From Oscillospiraceae bacterium (GTDB lineage Bacteria; Bacillota; Clostridia; UMGS1883): 25,730 bases of DNA. Below the pieces are notes generated by a model. That model saw only the letters and a list, made by a program, of their open reading frames with translations, was not told where the DNA came from and ran no database searches. This document shows, one piece after another, positions 7,104 to 15,091 of the stretch (positions are counted from its first letter, which is position 1; every line of letters begins with the position of its first letter). The DNA lies in the NCBI GenBank assembly GCA_022508735.1, contig JAFLUQ010000015.1, positions 1 through 25,730 of the forward strand. The letters are read 5' to 3'. Made by a program: the position numbers and the translations under genes.

Positions 7104-7391
7104 TTATGCGTTTTCGAGAGTGTCGCGAAGCCAGAACTCACCCACGTCAAAGGCCTCATAAAGGCCGTTGCGCTTGACCTTACGGATGATCTTCTCCTTG
7201 CCGGTGCCGTTGTTGGTGCTCAGTTCTACCGACACCTCATCGGCAATCTCAGTGTTTCCGACCTTCTTTTTGGAGTTGATCGTGAAGATAATAATGTATT
7301 TCTCCTTCAAATCACCGTAGTATATCACGTCGCCGCGGCGTACCATGGGAACTCCGTTGAAGGTGAAAAATTTCTGCTCCTTCTTTTCCAT
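7104..7391 (-). CDS. Conserved-looking 95-aa protein of unknown function
   Basis: A 95-residue, Lys-rich, likely soluble protein with no signal peptide or membrane segment. It opens with KKEQKFFTFNGVPMVRRGDVIYYGDLKEKY and continues with strand-rich VIYYG, IIIFTINSKKKVG, VSVELST and a closing GLYEAFDVGEFWLRDTL, suggesting a small beta-rich fold with a C-terminal helix. I recall similar short proteins in other Clostridia but cannot name a domain. A perfect AAGGAGG lies 8 nt before the ATG, and a TTGATT-17-TATAAT promoter lies upstream, so expression is well supported. It is the first gene of the operon with pncB and the AbrB-like regulator, which hints at, but does not prove, a link to NAD metabolism. 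Confidence 0.8.
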   Translation of the reverse strand: MEKKEQKFFTFNGVPMVRRGDVIYYGDLKEKYIIIFTINSKKKVGNTEIADEVSVELSTNNGTGKEKIIRKVKRNGLYEAFDVGEFWLRDTLENA

Positions 7392-7421
7392 GTTTTGGCC
7401 TCCTTAAGTTTTTATAGGGTA

Positions 7422-7450
7422 ATTATATCATATGAAGAAATAAAAATCAA
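7422..7450 (-). promoter_or_regulatory. Sigma-A type promoter for the 95-aa gene/pncB/abrB-like operon
   Basis: On the minus strand, TTGATT (7445-7450) and TATAAT (7422-7427) are separated by 17 nt, with an extended TGA before the -10. The -35 lies inside the palindrome at 7437-7462. Confidence 0.75.
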
Positions 7451-7462
7451 GATTTTTATTTC
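7437..7462. repeat. Perfect 12-bp inverted repeat over the -35 region
   Basis: Arms GAAATAAAAATC (7437-7448) and GATTTTTATTTC (7451-7462) are separated by two bases. They cover the -35 box of the downstream operon. The two-base spacer is too tight for a good RNA loop, so an operator for a dimeric regulator is as likely as a terminator for the 1390-aa gene upstream. Confidence 0.6.
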
Positions 7463-7534
7463 AGACTATCGAAAAAGTATAGGTTACAAATGGAAAAAAC
7501 ATACAATGCCTTTTCAATAATCACTGTTACCTGT

Positions 7535-10500
7535 TCATAGCGGCTTCATGCTTATAAGCGATTCCCAATAGACAATGAGGCCGTTTTCTGTTCTTACAGG
7601 CGGAGCCGCTTCGCTTCTTGGCACTTCCTCTACGGTCAAGACATCTAGAGAGCCATCGACCTTATACACAGCCGTAATCTTCACGCACATATCCTCTATA
7701 GCCAGTTCAGCCCCGAGGTCTGAGATAACCGTGGCCTGCGAACTGTTATTGCTCACTAAATTCTCATTTTCAAGTACCCCGGCTTCCACATAGACCATAT
7801 CCCCTATGTTCAGACCGGGCAATTCGACTGTGATGTTAGCCAGCTCGCCCGCCTTCATTGCGGGAACTGTAGCGGTTCCTATCACATCGCCATCCGGGGA
7901 ACCTTTATGGTATGTAAGCTGCACAGAAGCGGTTTCGCTTTGTCCACGGTTCACGACCATCGCTGACGCCTGTGTTGTCCCATCTATCCGAATTGCTGAC
8001 ACATCTTCTACTGACAGATCCGTTAATAACAGGTCGCAGACTGCCGCGTTGTCAGAAATATCAGCGTCCTGTGCGTTTATGGGTTCGACCAGAACGTCAA
8101 GGTGATCAAAATCAATTTCTTTTGGCAAAGGATAGTTGATAAACAGCAGGTCCTCCTCGCCGGACTGCAACGGGAGAATCACCGTGCTTTGATAAGGCTC
8201 AGCGCCTGCCGCAGTCACAGTAACATTTGCCCCATTCACCGGAACAAGCCCGTTGTTTTTCAGAGACATCGTCAGAGCGAGATCGTGCGTTGGAACCAGA
8301 GTTTCACGCACATAGTCAACATACTGAATACTCAGATCCCCTTCTGGAATGATCTGCTGCAAATTAAGCATAGACGCAGAGATATCGCCGCTTGTGTAGA
8401 GGAGGTTAAGGCCACTCTCACTTAGGGCAGCGCCAAAGCCGTTGACGCCTTCATCATCCTCAGTAAGCTGAACAGGGCTTCCCCAGCCATATCCGTCAGA
8501 AAAGATACCATATACCTGACAGAGCCCGTCAGCATCCTCTGCTGTGTACAGAACCGCTCGAAGCTCATCGCTTTCCAGCACCTGTCTGGTCGTTTGGGAG
8601 CTTGGCCACTCGCCCTCATAATCATCCGGCAGGTTCGGCTCGATCATATACCAGCTCGGTTCCTCGGCAACCGGCTTACTCCAGTTATCACTCGCGTTAT
8701 CAAACTTGGCAGTCACTGTTTCCAGCTGTGCTTCCAGTATATCGTAATCCGGCATGGTGTCTGTGTCAAAGACTGTGGTGTAGTTTTGCCAGGCAATATA
8801 GGTCGTACCTTTTTCCTGATACAGCTGCGGAACTGAGTCATTTGTGCCGTCTTCGCAGACCAGCTTAGGGACTGACCACGCGCCGCTGTCATAGATACTG
8901 TAATACACGCCGTTTTTATCCACGGCGCTCCGGCCGCTGACATTTGCCATCCAGACAGCCAGCAAACGATTATCCGGAAGCACCGCCAGAGACGGAGCGG
9001 CATACCCGCTCACTCCGCTGACAAAGGCGGCTCCGCCTCGTGTCATGCTCATGGGCACGACGCTTAGATCCGGGTTGAATACGAGCTCCGACGACAAATC
9101 ATCCCACTGCCAGTCCATATCCATTGCACGGGCATTTTTACTGTTTTTCCAGCACCATTCGCCGCCGTCCCAGAAAATCATCTCGGGTGTTTTGGCAACC
9201 TGCCAGGTGCCGGGAACTCCAAAGAAGTAGCCCACAATACTTATGTCAGCCTTTACGCTTAAGGACGTCTCATCTTTAGACAAGGGAAGTATAGTACTAA
9301 TTTTTAAGGTTCCGCTTCCCTTGACTCCGGTGGCCAAAATCTCTTTTATTCCCACTCCGAGCTCCGCCGACAATTTAACTTTTACATCCAGCTGTACGTC
9401 GGATCCGACAACCATTTTTTCCAGTTGTTCATCGTATTTCATATTTACATAAGTTTCTATCTCTGTCTTCAGACCCATTTCAAGGTATACAGGAGCACTA
9501 AACACATATGTCGTCCAGGTATACTTTAAACCGCCTTCAAATACGAGTGCGGTTTTGATTTCAGTCAGCCCTATACGACCGTCTAAAAAATTGCCGGAGA
9601 AGCACCCGATCAACTGAACACTTCCGCTAACGCCTATACTGCTGGAAGAACCCGCATGCTTTATTCCCTGCTTGTCTAACTCCTTCAGTTTTTTGGCCAA
9701 CTCCATATTTTTCGCGGTCTGGCTTAGACTTGGATCAGCAAGCTTTGACAACGACTCTTTGAGAGTGCCATATGCCGCCTCAGAATATGAACCTTGCAGC
9801 ATAGTTAAGCCTATGGTACCTGTGACTGTGCCATCGGTACCGATTTCAAAGGAAATCGGTACCGAGTCGTCGAGTAGGCTGGAAAAATCCATCGAAAATG
9901 TCTGGTCTGCAAAAAGATCCAATTTGTCATTATTGGATTTACTCGTATCAGCTGTCATGGACTTGCCCATATCAACGCTGAGCCCGTTCTTTCGGGCCGA
10001 AACGATGTTAATGTTGGTTGGAGACTGCGTTCCGACCCCATCTGCACCCCAAACAGAAATATAGACCGGCTCTTTTGCCACAAAACGGGAAACTGAGAGA
10101 TCAATTTTATTGAAGGTATTAGCCTTCAGCTCAACCTCAATATCGCCCTGTTTCAGCAGGATCCTACCGGCGCCGTGGCCGTTCCAGTTAACAATGGGAT
10201 ACAGGAAGAAAACAGAGCCGTCACTATCCAGGGCAGAGGATGCGTAGAATGTGCCTTTCTCAATCAGCAGATTGTTGTAAGGCTTATACGTGCGTCCCTC
10301 ATCCAATATTAAGCTCTGAACAAACGGACCTGTGACACTGTTGGGGAACATTGCGACCATATTTCGTTTACCGGTCAGTCTGGCCGGAACCTGATATGTA
10401 TGGTATCCGTCTTTTGAAACAGTGATATCCCCGGAATATCCGTCCGGTATGTTCGCCATGATTGTGTCGCAAAAATGGTCTTTTCCGTCATCTTCACGAC

Positions 10501-11707
10501 CGGTGTAGTCTTCATCGCCTACCGATACGGTGAAGCCAACGGGTCTCGGCTCATTATTTTTGGTCGCAGCAAAAATATCGAACTCACGGTTTCCGGTTGC
10601 GGCATAATAAGCGCCTGTGTCCACCTGAACAGGGCTTCCGCTGTGACCAAGCTCCATTCGATATGGGTCGTCAAATGTGCCCTCCCCGGATAGACCGGTT
10701 ATATAGGCCGAGCTGATGGTGCAGGCCGGCCGAACACCGTTTTTCCCATTTGCAGCTCCGAACGACCAGGATGCGCCGTTCCCCTTTTCCTCGACGGAAG
10801 CGATATGGGTTCCCTCATGCAAATTGATCGAGGGACCGAAGCCCAGATCGTATGTATAACTGTCTCTGAGCCAATATGACCGATACGACAGATCTGATTT
10901 TCCCGCCTTATTGCAGTCAGAATAATACTGAAGAAATTCCTGAGCGTTCAACACATACACATAGTCTGACGAAGAACCGTAGGGGTAGTCGCCATCATAG
11001 AGTTTGCTTACGGTATTGTTGTTGATCGGATGCTTTGTAGATCCGCCCAGATGCAACGGGTCTGTCACAGGCACAAGCTGATTATGCATTGTGGGAAGGA
11101 TTATATCCACCTCATCCCGCGTAAAATTGTTCTCACTCAAAAAACCCGGCAATTCCACGTAAGACGGCGCTTTGTTCTCGCCGTTGTATTGCCCTCTTGT
11201 TCCGGGAAAGCGGCTGTAGTCAAACTCAACATCCGTGTATGGAACAATTTCATCTCTGGCATTCAGATAGGCGCGCAGATAGGAGGTTCTCCAGGAAGCT
11301 GAGCCCCAAAAATACGCCCCGGTTCTAAGGTCGCTGTTGCCATAATAGACCCCGGTCTCATACTCGTGGACGCTTGCATCAAACTCTCCGTTGAACAGCA
11401 CCGAGGCGGTCAACAGCATTATACGCGCACCGTCTATCTTTGCAACTCTCCATTTAAGGGGTTCTCCATTATATTCTCCAAAGATAACATAATCGCCAAA
11501 ATTCAGCTCCTGATTTTCTGTGCCGACAAACAATGAAAGCTGAACATCTTCTGCAGCCGCAATAGAGGCCGATTCGCCGTTCAGAGTGATATCAGGGTCG
11601 ATCTCTGTTTCTCCAAAATGATCTGCCTCTGCTGCCCAAGCGGCCAACGGAAGCAAGGTCAGAGTCATGACAAGAGCTAACAATGCGGATACGATTCTTT
11701 TTTTCAC
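7535..11707 (-). CDS. Large secreted multidomain protein (DUF6273 module, CARDB-like repeats)
   Basis: A 1390-aa extracellular protein. Residues 1-26 are a signal peptide (KKR, long Leu/Ala core, AWAAEA). About 70-350 resembles the DUF6273 module: FGEYNGEPLKWRVAKID, WRTSYLRAYLN, SYWLRDSY and NGVRPAC. About 350-890 is beta-rich and not recognised. About 900-1130 has sialidase/propeller-like strands (PSLAVLPDNRLLAVWMAN, NGVYYSIYDSGAWS, SVPQLYQEKGTTYIAWQN). About 1140-1330 holds two CARDB-like Ig domains, and the end (VYWESLISMKPL) resembles the closing strand of a clostridial surface module, so the protein looks complete. There is no LPXTG, SLH or transmembrane anchor. The start is GTG with GGAGG 9 nt upstream. 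Base composition looks somewhat more AT-rich than its neighbours. The ligand is unknown. Confidence 0.85.
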   Translation of the reverse strand: MKKRIVSALLALVMTLTLLPLAAWAAEADHFGETEIDPDITLNGESASIAAAEDVQLSLFVGTENQELNFGDYVIFGEYNGEPLKWRVAKIDGARIMLLTASVLFNGEFDASVHEYETGVYYGNSDLRTGAYFWGSASWRTSYLRAYLNARDEIVPYTDVEFDYSRFPGTRGQYNGENKAPSYVELPGFLSENNFTRDEVDIILPTMHNQLVPVTDPLHLGGSTKHPINNNTVSKLYDGDYPYGSSSDYVYVLNAQEFLQYYSDCNKAGKSDLSYRSYWLRDSYTYDLGFGPSINLHEGTHIASVEEKGNGASWSFGAANGKNGVRPACTISSAYITGLSGEGTFDDPYRMELGHSGSPVQVDTGAYYAATGNREFDIFAATKNNEPRPVGFTVSVGDEDYTGREDDGKDHFCDTIMANIPDGYSGDITVSKDGYHTYQVPARLTGKRNMVAMFPNSVTGPFVQSLILDEGRTYKPYNNLLIEKGTFYASSALDSDGSVFFLYPIVNWNGHGAGRILLKQGDIEVELKANTFNKIDLSVSRFVAKEPVYISVWGADGVGTQSPTNINIVSARKNGLSVDMGKSMTADTSKSNNDKLDLFADQTFSMDFSSLLDDSVPISFEIGTDGTVTGTIGLTMLQGSYSEAAYGTLKESLSKLADPSLSQTAKNMELAKKLKELDKQGIKHAGSSSSIGVSGSVQLIGCFSGNFLDGRIGLTEIKTALVFEGGLKYTWTTYVFSAPVYLEMGLKTEIETYVNMKYDEQLEKMVVGSDVQLDVKVKLSAELGVGIKEILATGVKGSGTLKISTILPLSKDETSLSVKADISIVGYFFGVPGTWQVAKTPEMIFWDGGEWCWKNSKNARAMDMDWQWDDLSSELVFNPDLSVVPMSMTRGGAAFVSGVSGYAAPSLAVLPDNRLLAVWMANVSGRSAVDKNGVYYSIYDSGAWSVPKLVCEDGTNDSVPQLYQEKGTTYIAWQNYTTVFDTDTMPDYDILEAQLETVTAKFDNASDNWSKPVAEEPSWYMIEPNLPDDYEGEWPSSQTTRQVLESDELRAVLYTAEDADGLCQVYGIFSDGYGWGSPVQLTEDDEGVNGFGAALSESGLNLLYTSGDISASMLNLQQIIPEGDLSIQYVDYVRETLVPTHDLALTMSLKNNGLVPVNGANVTVTAAGAEPYQSTVILPLQSGEEDLLFINYPLPKEIDFDHLDVLVEPINAQDADISDNAAVCDLLLTDLSVEDVSAIRIDGTTQASAMVVNRGQSETASVQLTYHKGSPDGDVIGTATVPAMKAGELANITVELPGLNIGDMVYVEAGVLENENLVSNNSSQATVISDLGAELAIEDMCVKITAVYKVDGSLDVLTVEEVPRSEAAPPVRTENGLIVYWESLISMKPL
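9834..9865. repeat. Perfect 14-bp inverted repeat inside the 1390-aa gene
   Basis: Arms TCGGTACCGATTTC (9834-9847) and its exact reverse complement (9852-9865) flank a 4-nt loop. It lies in mid-gene over the codons for PISFEIGTDG and would form a strong hairpin in the mRNA. No coding reason is visible. Confidence 0.8.
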
Positions 11708-11725
11708 GTTGTAATTCCTCCTTGT

Positions 11726-11745
11726 ATTAGTATCTATTAGTATCT
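11726..11745. repeat. Two perfect 10-bp direct repeats before the ribosome site of the 1390-aa gene
   Basis: ATTAGTATCT occurs twice head to tail (plus strand), just upstream of the GGAGG on the minus strand. It may be a regulator half-site pair or simple slippage. I see no convincing promoter hexamers beside it. Confidence 0.55.
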
Positions 11746-11788
11746 CTTTACGAACAGTTCAAACGGGGCATACCTGTTGCGGAAGCAC

Positions 11789-11824
11789 AAAAGCGGTGTT
11801 GAGCGCAAACTTAACACCGCTTTT
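11789..11824 (-). terminator. Intrinsic terminator of the rnj gene
   Basis: A 12-bp perfect stem (AAAAGCGGTGTT at 11789-11800, AACACCGCTTTT at 11813-11824) with a 12-nt loop, five bases after the rnj stop codon. The U-tract is part of the stem end (TTTTGTGC on the minus strand). Confidence 0.85.
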
Positions 11825-11828
11825 ACTT

Positions 11829-13496
11829 TTAAACATCCATTATTACCGGCAGTATCATTGGCTTGCGGCGGGTACCCTCAAAAATGGTATTGCTGAGAGC
11901 CGATTTTACGTTGCTCTTTATAGTGTTCCAGTCGTGCTGGCGTGAATGCAGCGCCTCCTGCACGCCTATGGCTGCAACACGGCGAAGCTCCTCCATTATG
12001 GCCTCGTTCTCGCGCATATAGATAAAGCCGCGGGTGATTATTTCGGGCCCGGATACAAGACGGTTATTTTTACTGTCTATCGCCATAACGACCATGATTA
12101 TGCCGTCCTCAGCCAGATGCTTTCTGTCTCTGAGCACGATGTTGCCCACGTCGCCCACGCCGTAGCCGTCTACCAGAACGGCGCCGCTCTGGACAGTGCC
12201 GGTGATCTTTGCGGCGCTCTGATCCATTTCAAGCACCTGCCCTATCTCCATGCGGAACACGCGCTTTTTGTCTATACCCATTTCAACGCCCAGCTCGGCG
12301 TGACGCTTAAGGTGGCGCTCCTCGCCGTGGACGGGTATGAAATACTTGGGCTTAACAAGGCCGAGTATGATCTTAAGCTCCTCCCGGCAGGCGTGGCCGG
12401 ACACGTGCACCTCAGTGAGAGACTGGTGTATCACGTCGGCACCCTTTTTATACAGCTCGTTGATGACGTTGGAAACGGTTTTTTCGTTGCCCGGAATTGG
12501 GGAAGCTGATATAATAACAAGGTCGCCTCGGGTTATCTCGATCTGGCGATGGTCGTTAAAGGCCATGCGCGAAAGCGCGCTCATGGGCTCGCCCTGACTG
12601 CCCGTCGTAACTATTACAAGCTGGTGCGGATTATACTTCTTCACGTCCTCGATGGGTATCATCGTTCCCTCGGGGATCTTCAAATAGCCGAGGAGCGACG
12701 CCGTTTCGATGATATTCACCATGCTCCTGCCCGACACCGCTACTTTGCGGCGGTTGTGCACTGCGGCGTCGATTATCTGCTGCACACGGTCAACATTCGA
12801 GGCGAAGGTTGCGATAAATATGCGCTGGCGGGTGTTTCTGAATATCTCTTCGAATTTTTCGCCGACAGTCCTCTCGCTCATGGTGTAGCCCGGGCGCTCA
12901 ACGTTGGTGCTGTCGCTCATGAGGGCCAGCACGCCGTTCTTGCCAAGCTCGCCGAAGCGGGCCAGATCTATCATGGTTCCCATTATGGGAGTGCAGTCGA
13001 TCTTAAAGTCTCCGGTATGCACAACGGTGCCGACCGGAGTGGTTATCGCCATGCCCACAGCGTCGCTTATGCTGTGGTTGACGCGGATGAATTCCACCTT
13101 GAAATTTTTGCTTATCTGTACGCTCTCGCCCGCCTGCACGCGGTTGAGCTTTGCTACGCTTAATATACCGTGCTCTGTGAGCTTATGCTCAATAAGGCCG
13201 ATAGTGAGCCTTGTGGCGTAGACCGGAACATTGATGCTCTTGAGAAGGTAGGGTATGCTGCCGATATGGTCCTCGTGACCGTGGGTGATAACTATGCCCT
13301 TCACCTTCTCCTTGTTGTTCATGAGGTAGGTCATATCGGGAATAACGCTGTCCACACCGAACATAGTGTCGTCGGGGAAGGCCATTCCGCAGTCCAGCAC
13401 AAGAATCTCCCCGCCGTACTCAAACACGGTGAGGTTCTTACCTATCTCCTGAACTCCGCCCAAGGGGATAATTTTCAGTTTTGATTTTTTTGCCAT
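11829..13496 (-). CDS. rnj: Ribonuclease J
   Basis: A beta-CASP metallo-beta-lactamase-fold RNase with endo- and 5'-to-3' exonuclease activity, central to mRNA decay and RNA maturation in Firmicutes. The length of 555 aa is normal. The metal motif THGHEDH (H72, H74, D76, H77) is present, with HTGDFKID, SDSTN, the beta-CASP helices around TFASNVDRVQQI, TTGSQGEPMSAL, VSGHACREEL and PVHGEERHL. The C-terminal domain ends in FEGTRRKPMILPVIMDV. It starts with ATG after GGAGG. It has its own consensus promoter directly behind the acyltransferase gene and its own terminator. Whether it is the J1 or J2 paralogue cannot be told from this window. Confidence 0.96.
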   Translation of the reverse strand: MAKKSKLKIIPLGGVQEIGKNLTVFEYGGEILVLDCGMAFPDDTMFGVDSVIPDMTYLMNNKEKVKGIVITHGHEDHIGSIPYLLKSINVPVYATRLTIGLIEHKLTEHGILSVAKLNRVQAGESVQISKNFKVEFIRVNHSISDAVGMAITTPVGTVVHTGDFKIDCTPIMGTMIDLARFGELGKNGVLALMSDSTNVERPGYTMSERTVGEKFEEIFRNTRQRIFIATFASNVDRVQQIIDAAVHNRRKVAVSGRSMVNIIETASLLGYLKIPEGTMIPIEDVKKYNPHQLVIVTTGSQGEPMSALSRMAFNDHRQIEITRGDLVIISASPIPGNEKTVSNVINELYKKGADVIHQSLTEVHVSGHACREELKIILGLVKPKYFIPVHGEERHLKRHAELGVEMGIDKKRVFRMEIGQVLEMDQSAAKITGTVQSGAVLVDGYGVGDVGNIVLRDRKHLAEDGIIMVVMAIDSKNNRLVSGPEIITRGFIYMRENEAIMEELRRVAAIGVQEALHSRQHDWNTIKSNVKSALSNTIFEGTRRKPMILPVIMDV

Positions 13497-13542
13497 AAAG
13501 TCCTCCTGTTCTTAATTATTTCCGAACACATCAACTTTTCTT

Positions 13543-13570
13543 ATTATATCATAGAAAAGCCAAATGTCAA
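13543..13570 (-). promoter_or_regulatory. Consensus sigma-A promoter of rnj
   Basis: On the minus strand, perfect TTGACA (13565-13570) and perfect TATAAT (13543-13548) with a 16-nt spacer and an extended TGA before the -10. Two 24-bp tandem repeats lie directly upstream of the -35. Confidence 0.9.
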
Positions 13571-13573
13571 TAA

Positions 13574-13621
13574 ATTTTTTTGTCAGATTATGTGTACATT
13601 TTTTTGTCAGGTTAAGTGTAC
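13574..13621. repeat. Two tandem 24-bp repeats between the acyltransferase gene and the rnj promoter
   Basis: Units 13574-13597 and 13598-13621 share seven T residues followed by GTCAGRTTAWGTGTAC, with two mismatches in 24. The second unit runs into the acyltransferase gene and encodes its last residues VHLT and stop. They may be a direct-repeat operator or UP-like element for rnj, or the end of a lost insertion sequence of the type with tandem end repeats (IS21-like). Confidence 0.8.
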
Positions 13622-15091
13622 GCCTTTTGGTTCGTACCCCAAAAGCCGCTCTTTTCCGATGTATTTGCAGAGGTTATAGAAAATACTGAACCACATTTCA
13701 GTGCCCTGAAGGCTGACCTCGCCCCCCTCAAGTTCAAAGCTGAAGCCGGGACGCCAGCTTTCTGCTATGCGCTTTAGCTGCTCTATGGCCCAGGCTTGAC
13801 CCTCGGTTATGCGGTAGCTCGTCTGACGGGAGCAGAGCCACAGCGGATAGATGATATCGAGAGTATAGCAGGCGTTGCCCCGTGGATAGCGCTCCTTATG
13901 GGCGAGCACGGTGTCAACGGTCTTTTCCGCATAGGGTACCGGCACGCCGAACTGGCCGTAGGAGCCGCGCACCGCACGGTACCAGCCGTTCACGGGCAGC
14001 AGAAAATCGCCGTCCTTGTCCATTCCCCACACGCCGGTCTGGGGAACGATGTTTCGCCCCAGCCAGCCGAAAAGCTCATTTTCGGGGATTTTCAGACCGA
14101 ACTGAGTTCGGTTAAAATACATGGCCGTAGCAAGGATGTCGGCGTTATGGCCGCCGTTCCACGCGTCTTCTTTCCACGGCAGTGATGACAGGTATTCGCT
14201 TATATCTAATTTATTCACGTATTCAAAGGGGCTGTTCAGACTCTCGCCCATGGCCTTAAGGGCATAGCCCACCGAAAGCACCCGCTCATAGCTGTGCTCG
14301 TCCCTTTCCATGGAGTGGAGCTTATCTATATAGTCCTCACGGCTCATAAACGGCGGAGTCTCCCCAAACATAGCGGCAATTTCCGCCGCGTCGCACCATG
14401 GTCTCACTGCCTCGCCGAGTTCAGCTTTGCAGCTTTCCACCGCTGTTCGCCACTCATTTTTTGCCCTTTTGCCAAAGTCGGAAATAAGGCCCTCGATTTC
14501 CGGGCTGTCTTTAAGCGCCGCCCGTCGGTCGCGCAAAACGCGGGCCGGGTTGCCGCCTACAAGGGCAAAGCTTGGCACGTCCTTAGTAACTACAGCTCCG
14601 GCGGCGATTACCACATGGTTGCCGACGGTAACTCCGTCAACTATGATTGCGTCCGCGCCTATCCACACGTCGTCGCCCACGGTTATACCCTTTCGCTCGC
14701 AGCCCTGCCGCTTGAAGGAAACATCTATCCGGCTGAAATTGTGGTTTTCGCCGAAGAGCTTAGCCCCCGGCGCTATGCTGACGTCGCTGCCTATGGATAT
14801 CCTGCCGTGGAGCACGGCGTAGCTGTTCACGGTGCAGTTATCGCCTATGGATATATTTAGCCGCCGCATAAGAGCGTGACTGCCGATCTTAACGCCGCTG
14901 CCGAATACGGTTCTCTCCACCTCATATATATGCGCCTCGGGCGAGATAACGCAGTTTTCACCCATGACGAGGCCAAGCCGGGCTTTAAGCCCGGCCTGCC
15001 ACTGCCTCTGCTCCTCCCGCTGTGCCTCGGTCAAAGCATTCCACGGGAGGAAATAGTTTTCTTTCTCAAAGTATTCTTCAAAATCACGCAT
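13607..15091 (-). CDS. Hexapeptide-repeat acyltransferase fused to a C-terminal helical domain
   Basis: A 494-aa protein. Residues ~45-190 form a left-handed beta-helix of the maltose/nodulation O-acetyltransferase type: ISIGDNCTVNSYAVLHG, IGSDVSIAPGAKLFGENHNF (key NHNF, catalytic His117), VGDDVWIGADAIIVDGVTVG (key DDVWIG), AGAVVTKDVP and the closing VGGNPARVLR. An acetyl group would go to a sugar or glycan hydroxyl; the acceptor is unknown. Residues ~250-494 are mostly helical with aromatic-rich GGHNADILATAMYF, VNGWYRAVRGSYGQFG and LQGTEMWFSIFYNLCKYIG, reminiscent of an alpha/alpha toroid, though I cannot name the family. Its ATG overlaps the glmM stop by one base (TGATG), so it is coupled to amino-sugar synthesis. 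Its last codons lie in a 24-bp tandem repeat, so its C-terminus may be recent. Confidence 0.82.
   Translation of the reverse strand: MRDFEEYFEKENYFLPWNALTEAQREEQRQWQAGLKARLGLVMGENCVISPEAHIYEVERTVFGSGVKIGSHALMRRLNISIGDNCTVNSYAVLHGRISIGSDVSIAPGAKLFGENHNFSRIDVSFKRQGCERKGITVGDDVWIGADAIIVDGVTVGNHVVIAAGAVVTKDVPSFALVGGNPARVLRDRRAALKDSPEIEGLISDFGKRAKNEWRTAVESCKAELGEAVRPWCDAAEIAAMFGETPPFMSREDYIDKLHSMERDEHSYERVLSVGYALKAMGESLNSPFEYVNKLDISEYLSSLPWKEDAWNGGHNADILATAMYFNRTQFGLKIPENELFGWLGRNIVPQTGVWGMDKDGDFLLPVNGWYRAVRGSYGQFGVPVPYAEKTVDTVLAHKERYPRGNACYTLDIIYPLWLCSRQTSYRITEGQAWAIEQLKRIAESWRPGFSFELEGGEVSLQGTEMWFSIFYNLCKYIGKERLLGYEPKGVHLT

Noticed and set aside
12549..13163. Plus-strand open frame of 204 codons
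   Set aside because: Antisense to rnj; His-rich, low-complexity translation typical of a shadow frame.
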